From Terribacillus saccharophilus (GTDB taxonomy: Bacteria; Bacillota; Bacilli; Bacillales; Amphibacillaceae): a stretch of 64,000 nucleotides of DNA. This document shows positions 26,059-35,562 of the stretch, piece after piece. The notes below the pieces were generated by a model that did not search any database, had not been told where the DNA came from, and saw only the letters and a list, made by a program, of their open reading frames with translations. Position 1 is the stretch's first letter. The number at the start of each line of letters is the position of its first letter. The position numbers and the translations under genes were made by a program. The stretch covers positions 1,229,994 to 1,293,993 of the forward strand of contig FOCD01000001.1 of NCBI GenBank assembly GCA_900110015.1. Direction: 5' to 3'.

Positions 26059-29000
26059 TTATTCCTCTTCTTTTTTGTATGCAATAAATCCTTTGTTTCC
26101 ATGCTGCAGGATTGATTGCAAAATAACAGTCGACAACTTATTCGGCGGATATGGTTTGATCAGATAATGATTGATTTGATAGTGCTTTGCCTTGTCCATT
26201 TCCTGAATAGCACTAGAAATAAAAATTGGAATTTGCTTTAGTTCTGGATGCTGCTTGATCTCATGAATAACATCCCAACCATCCAAACCTTCACCAAGCA
26301 TCAAATCGATTACGAATGCCGCTGGTTTTAAATGCTGCAGCTGTTTGATCAATGCCTCTCCAGTGATAAAGCGACTCACAGCAAAGCCAGCATCTTTCAA
26401 CTCATCCTCTAGAAGAAGTGCTAAACTGCGATCATCCTCAAGCAGGATAATTTGACGGCCGCGTTCTACTTCAGGCAAGAATTGCTTATCTGCTTCAACC
26501 ATTGGTAAAACAATTGAAAAGACACTTCCCTCACCTTCAGCTGATCTGACCATAATTTTTCCGTCATGTGCTTCAACTATTTCTTTGCAAATTGCAAGAC
26601 CTAACCCAGTACCCCCGATTTTACGGCTGCTGGAATTATCAAGTCGATTGAATTTCTGGAACAGTCGCCCCAGTTCTTGATCCGGTATGCCGATACCTTC
26701 GTCTGAAATATGGACAAACAGCTGATGCTCCTGCTGTTGAACAGATACGACCACATCTCCGCCTTCCGGAGAAAACTTGATAGCATTACTGAGCAGATTC
26801 GTCAGTACCTGGATCATTTTGTCCCGATCAACACTCACATGATCGTAAGCACTATTTTGTTGAAGAACAAGATTATGTTTGTTGCTTGTAGACTGGAAGT
26901 TCTCAATCACCTGCTCTACAATCGGTGTGAAGTGCTGTTTTTCTTTCACATATTCCTGTTTTCCGGCTTCCATACGCTGCAAATCGAGAAAATCATTAAT
27001 GAGGTTCGTCAGTCTCGTCGCCTCCTGATGAATCGTTTGCAAGTATCTAGCTTGGCGCTCAGGTTTCAGATCCTTCGTGATCATCAGCTCTGTATAGCCT
27101 AGTACACTTGCCAGCGGTGTTCTTAGTTCATGACTGACCGTACTAACCAGATTGGATTTCATCTGATCCACTTCATATTCCGCAGTAATATCACGGTAAA
27201 CAAAAAGAGTACCGATTTTCTCATCATGGCGTTTAATGCTAACGTGGTAAAGAAGCAGCATTTTATTGTGCATTCCGCTAACACGCAGTCTCAAGCCGCC
27301 CTCCGGCTGCGCCTCCTCGAAGATGGCTTGTTTTACATATGCCTCGTATTCTTCTTGATTATCAATGTATGTTTTACTATATTCCATCCAACTTCCATAA
27401 TCATTGCAGGCTTCCCGACGGGATTGTACAGCATCAAGCTGCAGGTATGCCTGCCAATTCGCATTGTACTGCAGCAAATCCCCGGTATTACTGACAAATT
27501 GGATACCTTCATTGACATTATCGATAATATCCTGATTAAGCTGTCTATTGTATTCAGTTAGCTCATAGGATTCAATTTTATCAAGGAATAAGCTGAGTCG
27601 TTTTAGAATCCAGTTCATTTCTTTCTTTTCTGAATCTCGGAAAGGTCGCTGAAATCTCGTGCAGATAAAAACAGCAACGAGTTCTCCAGCCGAGTTTTGC
27701 ACTGGAATATGAAGATCTTCGCTCATACCAGCTTCACGGTAACCGGCTTCCTCTTTGTCTGCTTGTCTTTCAAGTACATATGGTTGTGGATGTTCTTCAA
27801 GACGCTGCATTACTGTCTGGAAATGTGCAGCTACAGGTTCATCAAATTGTTTCGTGATTCCGATTGCAGCGTATTCAGGTGTTTCTGTCATGAAAATGAT
27901 TCCTTGGTCATACTGATAAAGAGCAGCCAATTCCTTTATAATTGTATTCAACAACGCTTGCTTTTCCATCGTAACGGATAGTGTATTATTCATACGGTTC
28001 ATTCGTTCGATGCCTTGTTTAGTTTCCTCGGTCTCACTTAGAGAGTCACGAAGCATCTTTTCAGACTCTATAATTCGTGTGATATCCTGTTCGATTACGA
28101 TAAGCTGCTCCATAACCTGCTCTTCATTTGAATACGGCACAATTGTTGCATGAACCCAGTAGCTTGTACCATCTTTTTTACGGTGTTCCAGCGTACCGCT
28201 CCATGCCTGCCCTTTAAACAGCTCAGGAAAAATCTTTCTGACCTCTGTCGTATTCTCTTCGTGTGCGATAATACCAACAAAATTCCTACCGATAAGTTCT
28301 TTCTCCGGATACAGGGAAGTGGAACTGAAATTCTCATTCACCTGTTTGACGACACCTTTTTCATCCAGCACTAACACCATAGAAGATTCATTCAATGCCC
28401 AGTTCAAGTTACGCAAATCATTGACAAAGCTCTCCAGCTGTTCTTGCTGTTCAGTGAGTTTAGTATTCTTTTCAGAAAGGTTCTGCTCCCTATTTCGAAT
28501 GCGTTTCGTCATTTCACGGAATGCATCTGAAAGAATACCAATCTCATCGTTACGATCAAGCGGCGCAATGGTTACATTTTTCCCTTGTGCTACATCATAG
28601 GAAGCAATAGATAAATCATACAAAGGCTTTCCAATATTCCGCGTGAACTGTCGGTTAAAGAATAACAAGATACCAAAGATAAGCAGAACAAAAAGAAACA
28701 GCATATAAGATTCCTGCGTATTATCCTGCATAAATTCATTATGCAATTCGGTTACAGCATCCTCGTTATGCTGTCTCAAGTTTTCTGTAACACGCAAAAT
28801 ATCATTGATTTCATCTATTCGCTCATCTGCTACCTCTTCTGCAATTCCCTGCAGATTATCTGACTCGATAGCTTCCCGCAGCTCTGGATAATAGGTATCC
28901 CAATAAATATCCTCAAAAGTCTGTAGACGCATCAGATTATCTCGTTCTTGCAAAGAAAGATCGAATGCTTCCAGCTGGGTCAGGTTATTCTCAAGAGAAG

Positions 29001-29268
29001 CGTGAGAGCTTTCTGCATTTTGCCTTTCCTGCTCATTCGTATAAAGCGCATAGCCCCGCATATGAAATACCATATCACTGAAGTCAGATTTAATATTCTG
29101 TAAAACGCCTCGCTTTTCTACTAGTACATTCCGTTCCTTCTCATACTGCTTATTCGTGGAATAATGCATATAAAAGAAGGCGGCAATGCCTATCATCGTA
29201 GCTAGCAGAACAAAGAAAAGAATATAAAGAAACTGCCTCTTAATCGATTTTCGAAAGTAATTAGGCAT
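26059..29268 (-). CDS. Hybrid sensor histidine kinase with C-terminal receiver
   Basis: A 1069-residue membrane kinase. Order of parts: membrane helix (about 12-31), extracytoplasmic helical sensor (32-180), second helix (about 186-204), HAMP and coiled coil (205-285), PAS/PAC (about 290-400), GAF-like (about 435-560), second PAS (580-690), HisKA with the phospho-accepting histidine H713 in VSHELRTPLASV, HATPase (N box IQVLTNLLSNAIKFSPEGG; G boxes DEGIGIPD and GGTGLGLAI), and a receiver with D988 in VIDLMLGEG. Its first 8 bases overlap the response regulator gene. Hybrid kinases need an HPt intermediate; the operon's first gene supplies one. B. subtilis has no equivalent here. Confidence 0.92.
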   Translation of the reverse strand: MPNYFRKSIKRQFLYILFFVLLATMIGIAAFFYMHYSTNKQYEKERNVLVEKRGVLQNIKSDFSDMVFHMRGYALYTNEQERQNAESSHASLENNLTQLEAFDLSLQERDNLMRLQTFEDIYWDTYYPELREAIESDNLQGIAEEVADERIDEINDILRVTENLRQHNEDAVTELHNEFMQDNTQESYMLFLFVLLIFGILLFFNRQFTRNIGKPLYDLSIASYDVAQGKNVTIAPLDRNDEIGILSDAFREMTKRIRNREQNLSEKNTKLTEQQEQLESFVNDLRNLNWALNESSMVLVLDEKGVVKQVNENFSSTSLYPEKELIGRNFVGIIAHEENTTEVRKIFPELFKGQAWSGTLEHRKKDGTSYWVHATIVPYSNEEQVMEQLIVIEQDITRIIESEKMLRDSLSETEETKQGIERMNRMNNTLSVTMEKQALLNTIIKELAALYQYDQGIIFMTETPEYAAIGITKQFDEPVAAHFQTVMQRLEEHPQPYVLERQADKEEAGYREAGMSEDLHIPVQNSAGELVAVFICTRFQRPFRDSEKKEMNWILKRLSLFLDKIESYELTEYNRQLNQDIIDNVNEGIQFVSNTGDLLQYNANWQAYLQLDAVQSRREACNDYGSWMEYSKTYIDNQEEYEAYVKQAIFEEAQPEGGLRLRVSGMHNKMLLLYHVSIKRHDEKIGTLFVYRDITAEYEVDQMKSNLVSTVSHELRTPLASVLGYTELMITKDLKPERQARYLQTIHQEATRLTNLINDFLDLQRMEAGKQEYVKEKQHFTPIVEQVIENFQSTSNKHNLVLQQNSAYDHVSVDRDKMIQVLTNLLSNAIKFSPEGGDVVVSVQQQEHQLFVHISDEGIGIPDQELGRLFQKFNRLDNSSSRKIGGTGLGLAICKEIVEAHDGKIMVRSAEGEGSVFSIVLPMVEADKQFLPEVERGRQIILLEDDRSLALLLEDELKDAGFAVSRFITGEALIKQLQHLKPAAFVIDLMLGEGLDGWDVIHEIKQHPELKQIPIFISSAIQEMDKAKHYQINHYLIKPYPPNKLSTVILQSILQHGNKGFIAYKKEEE

Positions 29269-29623
29269 TTAGAATGTCCTCTACTAACAAGACCAGCTGA
29301 GCCGGACTAAACGGTTTCGCCATATAATATGGTATTCCCACTTTTTTCGTCTCTTCTATATCAGACTGCTGTGTTTTGGCCGTCAGCATAATGATTGGAC
29401 AGTTCTGCTTCCATTCTGCTGAAAGTGACTGGGCTACCTCGATACCTGTTTTACCGGGCATCATATTGTCCAGAAGCACTAAATCATAAATCTCTGTTTG
29501 CATCTTTTGCAGTGCTTCGTTTCCATCAGCTGCATTATCAATCTCATGACCTTCATCTTCCAAAGTATCAGTAATTAACATCCGCAATACCTCTTCATCA
29601 TCAGCAACTAATATTCTTGCCAT
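29261..29623 (-). CDS. Single-domain response regulator
   Basis: A 120-residue CheY-like receiver with nothing attached. The acidic pocket is D8-D9, the phospho-acceptor D52 lies in LVLLDNMMPGKTG, T is in MLTAK and the conserved lysine in YMAKPFSP. It starts 13 bases after the diguanylate cyclase gene stop and overlaps the kinase gene by ATGCCTAA. With no output domain it may act as a phosphate sink, a shuttle, or by protein contact. Confidence 0.92.
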   Translation of the reverse strand: MARILVADDEEVLRMLITDTLEDEGHEIDNAADGNEALQKMQTEIYDLVLLDNMMPGKTGIEVAQSLSAEWKQNCPIIMLTAKTQQSDIEETKKVGIPYYMAKPFSPAQLVLLVEDILNA

Positions 29624-29636
29624 CTTATTCCCTCCT

Positions 29637-31205
29637 CTAGGTGCGAAGCGTCAGTCTTTTGATTCTCGCTGCCACTTCTTCGACATGAAATGGTTTTGTC
29701 ATATAATCGTCCGCTCCAAGCTCCAGCGCTTTTACTACATCCTGGTTATCCTGTCTGCCTGTCAGCATCATGACGAACAAATTCTTTTCGTTTGGATATG
29801 TGCGTAAAGCTGACAGCACTTCGAGTCCATCCATATCCGGCATGACACCATCAAGAAGAACAATGTGCTTGCCCGCCTGTCTGATCCAATCGGAGTCTAA
29901 TAAAGAGCTACCGTCTGCAAAAGCCTTTAGCTGTACACGATACCCATCCATTTGCAATCCTTCCAAATTGTCCTGCAGCAAGGAACGAATGATAGTATCA
30001 TCGTCTACTACCGATAGATAAAGAGATTTGTAAGGCTTTTCACCCATATTATGATGACAAGATTCGTAAACATTCACTTGCTGCTTTCCATTGCGTTTCC
30101 CGTAATACAGAGCATGGTCTGCTTGTTCGATCAGCTGATCCAGCATTAATCGTTCATCACTTACTTTTGACGCCACTCCTGCTGTAAAGGATGTATAAAT
30201 AATTGTCTGTGCCAACTCATGTGGCTGATGTATGTAGCCTTCTAGGATCTCGCGCAAGCGGCTTGCTGCCAGCTCGTCCTTTATTCCTGGCATGAGCAGA
30301 AGAAACTCTTCTCCACCATACCGGATGACATAATCCTCTTCTCTCACAGCACCTTTCAAATAGGCAGCAAAATTCCGCAAGACAATATCACCGCTAGCAT
30401 GACCATATGTATCGTTCACTTGCTTAAAATTATCGATATCAAGCACGGCACAAGTAAGCTCCGACTCACGACCAGCCGGAAAACCAGCTAAGAAGGAGCG
30501 GTTATAAACTTGCGTTAATGGATCGACTACAACTCGCTGCTCCATCGTATCTAACAGTTTCAAACGATTGAAAATGATTTCAATTACCAACTCATCCACT
30601 TCATGCTGATCAATTATATCTGTGATGCCATTCCGAAAATAACGCTGCTTTTCCTCAAAATTAAGATTTCCGCCAATAAACATAACAAAGGAAAACATCT
30701 TCTGCTGAATATAAGCTGTATCTTCTTTCGTAATATGCTCTCTCCATCTGCCATCTATAAGCGTTATAAGCGGATGTGCATCATAAAGATGTGCAATCGC
30801 ACGTTCCTTGTCCGCAGCTACAATAACTTGGAGGCCTTCTTTCTCGATACGCTCTCTCGCTCGCATAAGCCAGTCGTTATTAATGGATATCAGCAGCACA
30901 GGCTCCTGCCTGATGAATACTCGAGGTCTGGCAGGAAGTTCAGCTTGTTGCTGCAATTCTGCTTCGATTGCCTCTATAATAGGCATCCAAACATCTTTTG
31001 ACAGTCGTTCTCCTTCAATTTCCGCTATATGGAGCAGTTGGGCTTCTGCGACTTCAGACAAGGTATTCAGACCTATGGATGCTCCTGTGCCTTTAATTTG
31101 ATGGACTAACTGATACAAATCTCCTTTTCGTATCGTGTCCTGCTGCTTGAACATCGCAAAACTTTCATTAATTTTTGTCGTAAATATCTCTTGGTATTTC
31201 TTCAA
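29637..31205 (-). CDS. HPt-receiver-GGDEF-receiver protein, probable diguanylate cyclase
   Basis: A 522-residue cytoplasmic protein. Residues 1-85 are an HPt domain with H35 in HQIKGTG; about 100-215 is a divergent receiver-like domain (LITLIDGRW keeps an aspartate); 225-385 is a GGDEF domain with intact active site GGEEF at 297-301 and an upstream DIDNFKQVNDTYGHASGD, so synthesis of c-di-GMP from two GTP is expected; 400-522 is a full receiver with D452 in LLDGVMPDMDG and KPF. The start is TTG at 31205 after AGAGGTG. It is first of a three-gene phosphorelay operon. I see no product-binding RxxD inhibitory site that I can vouch for. Confidence 0.9.
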   Translation of the reverse strand: MKKYQEIFTTKINESFAMFKQQDTIRKGDLYQLVHQIKGTGASIGLNTLSEVAEAQLLHIAEIEGERLSKDVWMPIIEAIEAELQQQAELPARPRVFIRQEPVLLISINNDWLMRARERIEKEGLQVIVAADKERAIAHLYDAHPLITLIDGRWREHITKEDTAYIQQKMFSFVMFIGGNLNFEEKQRYFRNGITDIIDQHEVDELVIEIIFNRLKLLDTMEQRVVVDPLTQVYNRSFLAGFPAGRESELTCAVLDIDNFKQVNDTYGHASGDIVLRNFAAYLKGAVREEDYVIRYGGEEFLLLMPGIKDELAASRLREILEGYIHQPHELAQTIIYTSFTAGVASKVSDERLMLDQLIEQADHALYYGKRNGKQQVNVYESCHHNMGEKPYKSLYLSVVDDDTIIRSLLQDNLEGLQMDGYRVQLKAFADGSSLLDSDWIRQAGKHIVLLDGVMPDMDGLEVLSALRTYPNEKNLFVMMLTGRQDNQDVVKALELGADDYMTKPFHVEEVAARIKRLTLRT

Positions 31206-31265
31206 ACTTTACACCTCTATCTTTATTAAGCACTTAACTCTTGGTGTATTAGCTAAGATTGCAGG

Positions 31266-31277
31266 TTGATTATATCA
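31266..31277 (-). promoter_or_regulatory. Extended -10 promoter of the signalling operon
   Basis: On the minus strand TGATATAAT (TATAAT at plus 31269-31274) lies about 65 bp before the TTG start of the cyclase gene. No good -35 is seen, which is usual for extended -10 promoters. Confidence 0.45.
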
Positions 31278-31289
31278 CAACAGCAACCT

Positions 31290-31730
31290 TCAGCTTTGTT
31301 TCCCTAAAAATTTACCATTATAAAATAAATCAGTAAGTTTTACTACCAGGAGACCATACAGTATATGACCAGAAAACCAGATAATAATAGCTTGCCAATT
31401 ATCAACAGTGGGCACGGGCTGGTTGGCAAGAAGTGATAAAGGAAAATAGACACAGGCAGCACAGAGGCTTAAACCAATACCGATTAACCACCTGTTTCTC
31501 CCTCGTTTCTTTTTCAACACGATGTAAATAAGGACTATTGCCCAGGAAATAATAATATGAAAGAAATTGAGCATAAAATCATTCCAATCCACTTGTCGAA
31601 TAAAGGGGATAAAATCGACATTAAGCAATAATGTATAAACCTTAAGAGCCGTCATTTCCTGCCAAAGATACATCCAGGCTGACAGCGCAATACCAGATAT
31701 ACTACCAATACACAAAACACGAATCACCAT
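31290..31730 (-). CDS. Four-helix membrane protein of unknown function
   Basis: A 146-residue protein with four hydrophobic segments: VLCIGSISGIALSAWMYL, FFHIIISWAIVLIYIVL, WLIGIGLSLCAACVYFPLSLL and AIIIWFSGHILYGLLVVKL. A basic loop KKKRGRNRW between helices 2 and 3 marks the cytoplasmic side. I do not recognise the family with confidence; conserved small membrane proteins of the YagU or YqhR type have a similar plan. GAGGAGGG precedes the ATG at 31730. It lies upstream of the signalling operon, but a promoter within the 84-bp gap suggests separate expression. Confidence 0.7.
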   Translation of the reverse strand: MVIRVLCIGSISGIALSAWMYLWQEMTALKVYTLLLNVDFIPFIRQVDWNDFMLNFFHIIISWAIVLIYIVLKKKRGRNRWLIGIGLSLCAACVYFPLSLLANQPVPTVDNWQAIIIWFSGHILYGLLVVKLTDLFYNGKFLGKQS

Positions 31731-31859
31731 CGAATAACCCTCCTCTTTACCTTTTCACTACCCAACCCCGTTTCTGCTTAAGCAAGTTATTTCCCGCTTT
31801 TTAAAACGTTCCATATCTGCTATGATAGTGGTAAGTATGGACGCTAGGAGGCCAATAGC

Positions 31860-32123
31860 ATGAGTATAAGAGTAGAAAATACCCCGAATCCGAATGCAAA
31901 GAAATTCACTACTGATAAAATTATCTTTGAAGGCAACGGCAGTGTGTCTGTTATGCCTGGACAAACGAGCGAATACGCTATCATGAATCAGCTGATGACA
32001 GTTGAAGGTGTTGATAATGTTTTCGGTTTCCAAAACTTTATTACAATTAACAAGCTGCCGTACGCAGATTGGGACGAGCTTTCTGCGAAAGTCGTCGCTG
32101 TCATGGAAGAAGCAGGCTATTAA
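31860..32123 (+). CDS. Nfu/NifU N-terminal domain protein
   Basis: An 87-residue protein consisting only of the Nfu_N domain: it opens with TPNPNAKKF, the family signature, and ends NFITINKLPYADWDELSAKVV. Full-length Nfu proteins add a CxxC cluster-binding domain, which is absent here, so this may be a scaffold partner in iron-sulfur cluster transfer or have another role. ATG at 31860 follows TAGGAGG. It is monocistronic with a strong terminator. Confidence 0.85.
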   Translation: MSIRVENTPNPNAKKFTTDKIIFEGNGSVSVMPGQTSEYAIMNQLMTVEGVDNVFGFQNFITINKLPYADWDELSAKVVAVMEEAGY

Positions 32124-32159
32124 AAAAAGCTGAGGAGCCAAAATGCTCCTCAGCTTTTA
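32123..32159. terminator. Bidirectional terminator
   Basis: Perfect 14-bp stem AAAAGCTGAGGAGC and complement between the Nfu_N gene and yitT; it overlaps both gene ends. Confidence 0.93.
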
Positions 32160-33005
32160 TTTATCTTTACGGAAGAATCCATAGATACCAGCAGTTTCTA
32201 CGACGTTCATGAAAGCTGATGGATCCACTTCTTTAATAATATGTTCCAAATCATATAATTCATATCGTGTGATAACGAGCATCAGCATATTTTTGTCCTG
32301 CTGTGTGTAACCACCTCGGACAGGTATAATCGTAATGCCTCGTACCATTTTATTATAAATCGCTTTTGATAGCTCGTCCGCCTTCGTTGTGACAATCATT
32401 GCAGTCACCTTCTCATAGCGGGTATGGATCGCATCGATAACTCTCGTCGAGACATACAGGGTGACCAGCGTATACAAGGCATTCGCTGGTTCATTAAGGA
32501 CACCTGCCAAAATAATGATGATTCCGTTTAACAGCAAGAAATACGTGCCAACAGGTCTATCCTTTAGACGGGATAGAATCATGACAACTATATCCATTCC
32601 TCCAGTAGAAGCACCCCATTTTAGCGTCAGTCCAACACCAACACCGGCAATAACGCCGCCGAATACAGCATTGAGGATAATATCATCCGATAGAGCATGA
32701 ATCGGAAGCAACTCAAGCATAACTGTCATACAAGCAACAGAAAAGAGACTATAAATCGTAAAACCCTTGCCCACCTTCATCCAACCCAGGATAGCTACTG
32801 GAATATTCAATAGGAATAGCCAGATCCCTGTCCCAATTGAGGTAATGCCAAGAACTTGTGCAAAGAAATCGAATAAAAGCTGTGCAGCACCGGTAAAGCC
32901 GCTGCCATATACACTTGCAGGTATCAGGAAGAAATTCAGTGCTACTGCATTGAGTAAGGCTCCAAATATAACGACCACGATACGTTTCACTTCAAAATAG
33001 AACAA
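32157..33005 (-). CDS. yitT: YitT family membrane protein (DUF161/DUF2179)
   Basis: A 282-residue protein with five or six membrane helices in the first 180 residues (for example IVVVIFGALLNAVALNFFLIPASVYGSGFTG) and a C-terminal cytoplasmic DUF2179 domain with KVTAMIVTTKADELSKAI, RGITIIPVRGGYTQQDKNML and DPSAFMNVVETAGIYG. This is the YitT architecture. The substrate is unknown. TACCTCCTC in the plus strand just upstream gives a strong GAGGAGGTA ribosome site. Confidence 0.9.
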   Translation of the reverse strand: MFYFEVKRIVVVIFGALLNAVALNFFLIPASVYGSGFTGAAQLLFDFFAQVLGITSIGTGIWLFLLNIPVAILGWMKVGKGFTIYSLFSVACMTVMLELLPIHALSDDIILNAVFGGVIAGVGVGLTLKWGASTGGMDIVVMILSRLKDRPVGTYFLLLNGIIIILAGVLNEPANALYTLVTLYVSTRVIDAIHTRYEKVTAMIVTTKADELSKAIYNKMVRGITIIPVRGGYTQQDKNMLMLVITRYELYDLEHIIKEVDPSAFMNVVETAGIYGFFRKDK

Positions 33006-33035
33006 TTATGTACCTCCTCAAAAGTCCCACACATT

Positions 33036-33080
33036 AAAAAGCTTGCGCAGAACGGCTGAAAGCTATTCCTGCGCAAAGCC
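33036..33080 (-). terminator. Terminator after asnO
   Basis: TTGCGCAG (33043-33050) pairs with CTGCGCAA (33069-33076); on the minus strand the stem is followed by GCTTTTTAA. Confidence 0.8.
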
Positions 33081-33155
33081 CGCGAATTATTATAGCCGAA
33101 ATAACTCCGAATGAAAATAGTTTTATTATGTAAGGAGCTAAGATAGCTCCCAAAG

Positions 33156-35003
33156 TCATACACGAATCTTTACATCATGATGTCGTAGCCAAAAGTCAAT
33201 CTGTCCAAGATGTGCAAGCAACTGAGGACCGGTCATCAATTGACCGAACCATGGCGCAGTCACATCCTGCCCTTTGCTTTTGACAAGAGCATCGATAGAC
33301 TTTCGGTCGAATAAATCGAATAACCTCGCATCATCATCCCGAAGGATTTCTTCCATCCACTGAACGACAGCAGCCGTATAAACCGGATTATGTGTTTTTG
33401 GATATGGACTTTTCTTCCGATAAAGCACTTCATCCGGTAGGATTCCTTCGAGCGCTTTTCGAAGTATGCCCTTTTCCTTATTGCCATACGTCTTTATTTC
33501 CCACGGGATGTTCCACACATATTCCACTAATCGATGATCACTAAACGGAACTCGGGCCTCGAAGCTTGCTCCCATGCTCATCCGGTCTTTTCGATCGAGT
33601 AATGTCGGCATGAACCAATGCATATTCAAATAAAACATTTGTCTCCGTTTTGCCGCTTCCGCTTCCTCACCAGGAAGGAGTGGTGTTTCATCGATTGTAT
33701 CCTGATATCTATCTAGCATATAGCCATGTAAATCAAGGTCATGCTGCCATTCTTTTTTTAGCAGACTGTTTCGAACTTGAGCCGACCGGATCCAAGGGAA
33801 ACCTTCTCTCTTCAAGTCATCCTCCCTGTAAAACCACGGGTAGCCGCCGAAGATTTCATCTGCACATTCACCTGATAATGCTACCGTCACGTTCTCCTTG
33901 ATTCGTTCACAAAACCAGAACAATGAGGCGTCTACATCTGCCATACCAGGCAGATCACGTAGAATGGTCGCTTCTTTTAGTGAGCCAGCTAATAACAGAT
34001 TATCCATCACATATGTCTTGTGATTCGTTCCAAAAGCCTTCTGCATTTTCTTGACGAAAGTCTGGTCGCTCGCTGGCTGGAAATCACTTTTCTTGAAAAA
34101 CGTATCGTTCCCATCAAAATCAATCGAGAATGTTGAAAGCTGCCCTTTGCCTGTTTCCTTATAGTGATTTGCTGCAATAGCTGTTATCGCGCTGGAATCA
34201 ACTCCGCCTGAAAGAAAGGTACCAAGCGGTACATCCGATACAAGCTGCCGTATGACGGAGTCTGTAAGCAGTTCCCTTACTTTTGCAGCAGTTTCTTCTA
34301 TTGAATCTGTATGCTCTTTACTTTCCACATTCCAATAACGAGTCAGTTTCAAGCCATTCCTATTAAATCTCCCTATGTGAGCTGCCCGCAATTCCTTGAT
34401 GCCTTTGAAAACGCCATGGCCAGGTGTCCGTGACGGACCGAGCGCCAAGATCTCAGAAACCCCTTCATTATCAAGCACTGCTTCCACTTCTGGATGAGCA
34501 AGGATTGCTTTCAGTTCTGAACCGATCAATAGCCCGCCATCTTGTTCCATAAAGAAGAGTGGTTTTACACCTAATCTATCTCTTGCAAAAAAGAGTGTTT
34601 CCGTTTTGTCGTGCCAAATAGCGAATGCAAATATCCCATTAAATTTCTCTACACATGCTTCCTGCCACTCAATATAGCTCTTCAGCAGCACTTCCGTGTC
34701 AGAATGCCCTTGGAAGGTCCATCCACGCTGCTGCAATTCTTTCCGAATGTCTTCTGTGTTGTAAAGCTCACCATTGTAAATCAATGTATAAGTCCCGCGC
34801 TCATCAGTGTGCTGCATCGGCTGTTTGCCTCCTGCAGCATCTACTACAATCAGACGACGATGACCGAACAAGACATGTGGTGCGCCCCAATCGTTGTACT
34901 CATCCGGACCCCGTTTCGATAATGTTTGAGCCATTTTTTGGATCACAGGTTTTTCCTGCTCCAGATTACGTTTGAAATTAACCCACCCGGTAATACCGCA
35001 CAT
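33156..35003 (-). CDS. asnO: Asparagine synthase (glutamine-hydrolysing)
   Basis: A 615-residue class II amidotransferase that makes asparagine from aspartate, ATP and glutamine. The N-terminal glutaminase starts MCGITGWVNF with the nucleophile Cys2 after Met removal, followed by RGPDEYNDW and YNGELYN. The synthetase half has the PPi-loop SGGVDSSAI and SGECADEIFGGYPWF. The length equals that of B. subtilis AsnO (YisO, 614). It sits beside yisL, as in B. subtilis. AsnO is the sporulation-linked paralogue there; whether this one is the sole asparagine synthetase cannot be told here. Confidence 0.94.
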   Translation of the reverse strand: MCGITGWVNFKRNLEQEKPVIQKMAQTLSKRGPDEYNDWGAPHVLFGHRRLIVVDAAGGKQPMQHTDERGTYTLIYNGELYNTEDIRKELQQRGWTFQGHSDTEVLLKSYIEWQEACVEKFNGIFAFAIWHDKTETLFFARDRLGVKPLFFMEQDGGLLIGSELKAILAHPEVEAVLDNEGVSEILALGPSRTPGHGVFKGIKELRAAHIGRFNRNGLKLTRYWNVESKEHTDSIEETAAKVRELLTDSVIRQLVSDVPLGTFLSGGVDSSAITAIAANHYKETGKGQLSTFSIDFDGNDTFFKKSDFQPASDQTFVKKMQKAFGTNHKTYVMDNLLLAGSLKEATILRDLPGMADVDASLFWFCERIKENVTVALSGECADEIFGGYPWFYREDDLKREGFPWIRSAQVRNSLLKKEWQHDLDLHGYMLDRYQDTIDETPLLPGEEAEAAKRRQMFYLNMHWFMPTLLDRKDRMSMGASFEARVPFSDHRLVEYVWNIPWEIKTYGNKEKGILRKALEGILPDEVLYRKKSPYPKTHNPVYTAAVVQWMEEILRDDDARLFDLFDRKSIDALVKSKGQDVTAPWFGQLMTGPQLLAHLGQIDFWLRHHDVKIRV

Positions 35004-35094
35004 ATGCCCGCTCTACTCCTTTTCTCGCCTATGTCATATATTAAGCCGTTACTTCTACAACATATGAAAAGCGGCGCTAAACGTGAGCAAAAGA

Positions 35095-35123
35095 AAAAAA
35101 CCTGCCTTAGTAGGCAGGTTTTA
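35095..35123 (-). terminator. Terminator after yisL
   Basis: Stem AAAACCTGCCT / AGGCAGGTTTT with a TAGT-type loop, followed by T residues on the minus strand. Confidence 0.9.
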
Positions 35124-35501
35124 TGGCAGGAATCCCATCGGAAGGATACCAAAACCAAGCAATAATGTAATGACGAGCGCGATGAAGAAGATAATCCACC
35201 AAGCTTTTGCAGACTTTTCCTTCTTCATTTTCACGAGAATCATCTCCATGCAGACGATGACGATCAGCCCGGCAATACCTTTAATGACAGCTTGGACAGT
35301 AAAGGAAGATCCAGATTCGTCAAAATATCTCCATAGTAGTACAAATCCAGTATACAAGATGAGCAGATAATCAAGCCGCAGAATCATATGCGGAATTGTT
35401 GCCTTCTTTACTTTCTTTTCGCTATAAAGAACAAGCGCAAAGAAGAAAAGCAGAAGACCGAGTCCCCAGCCGATTATATGTGTAAGTATCATTCCGTCCA
35501 C
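35121..35501 (-). CDS. yisL: DUF1516 membrane protein YisL
   Basis: A 126-residue protein with four membrane helices, including HIIGWGLGLLLFFFALVLY, MILRLDYLLILYTGFVLLW, IKGIAGLIVIVCMEMILV and WIIFFIALVITLLLGFGILPMGF. The HMILRL element and C-terminal LPMGF match B. subtilis YisL (118 residues). GTG at 35501 lies 8 bases after AGGAGG and is preferred over an internal ATG three codons later. Function is unknown. Confidence 0.88.
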   Translation of the reverse strand: MDGMILTHIIGWGLGLLLFFFALVLYSEKKVKKATIPHMILRLDYLLILYTGFVLLWRYFDESGSSFTVQAVIKGIAGLIVIVCMEMILVKMKKEKSAKAWWIIFFIALVITLLLGFGILPMGFLP

Positions 35502-35562
35502 GGTGTGCGCCTCCTTTTGTTATGTACCCGTACATCATACCATGTTTCCCATTATTGCCGCA

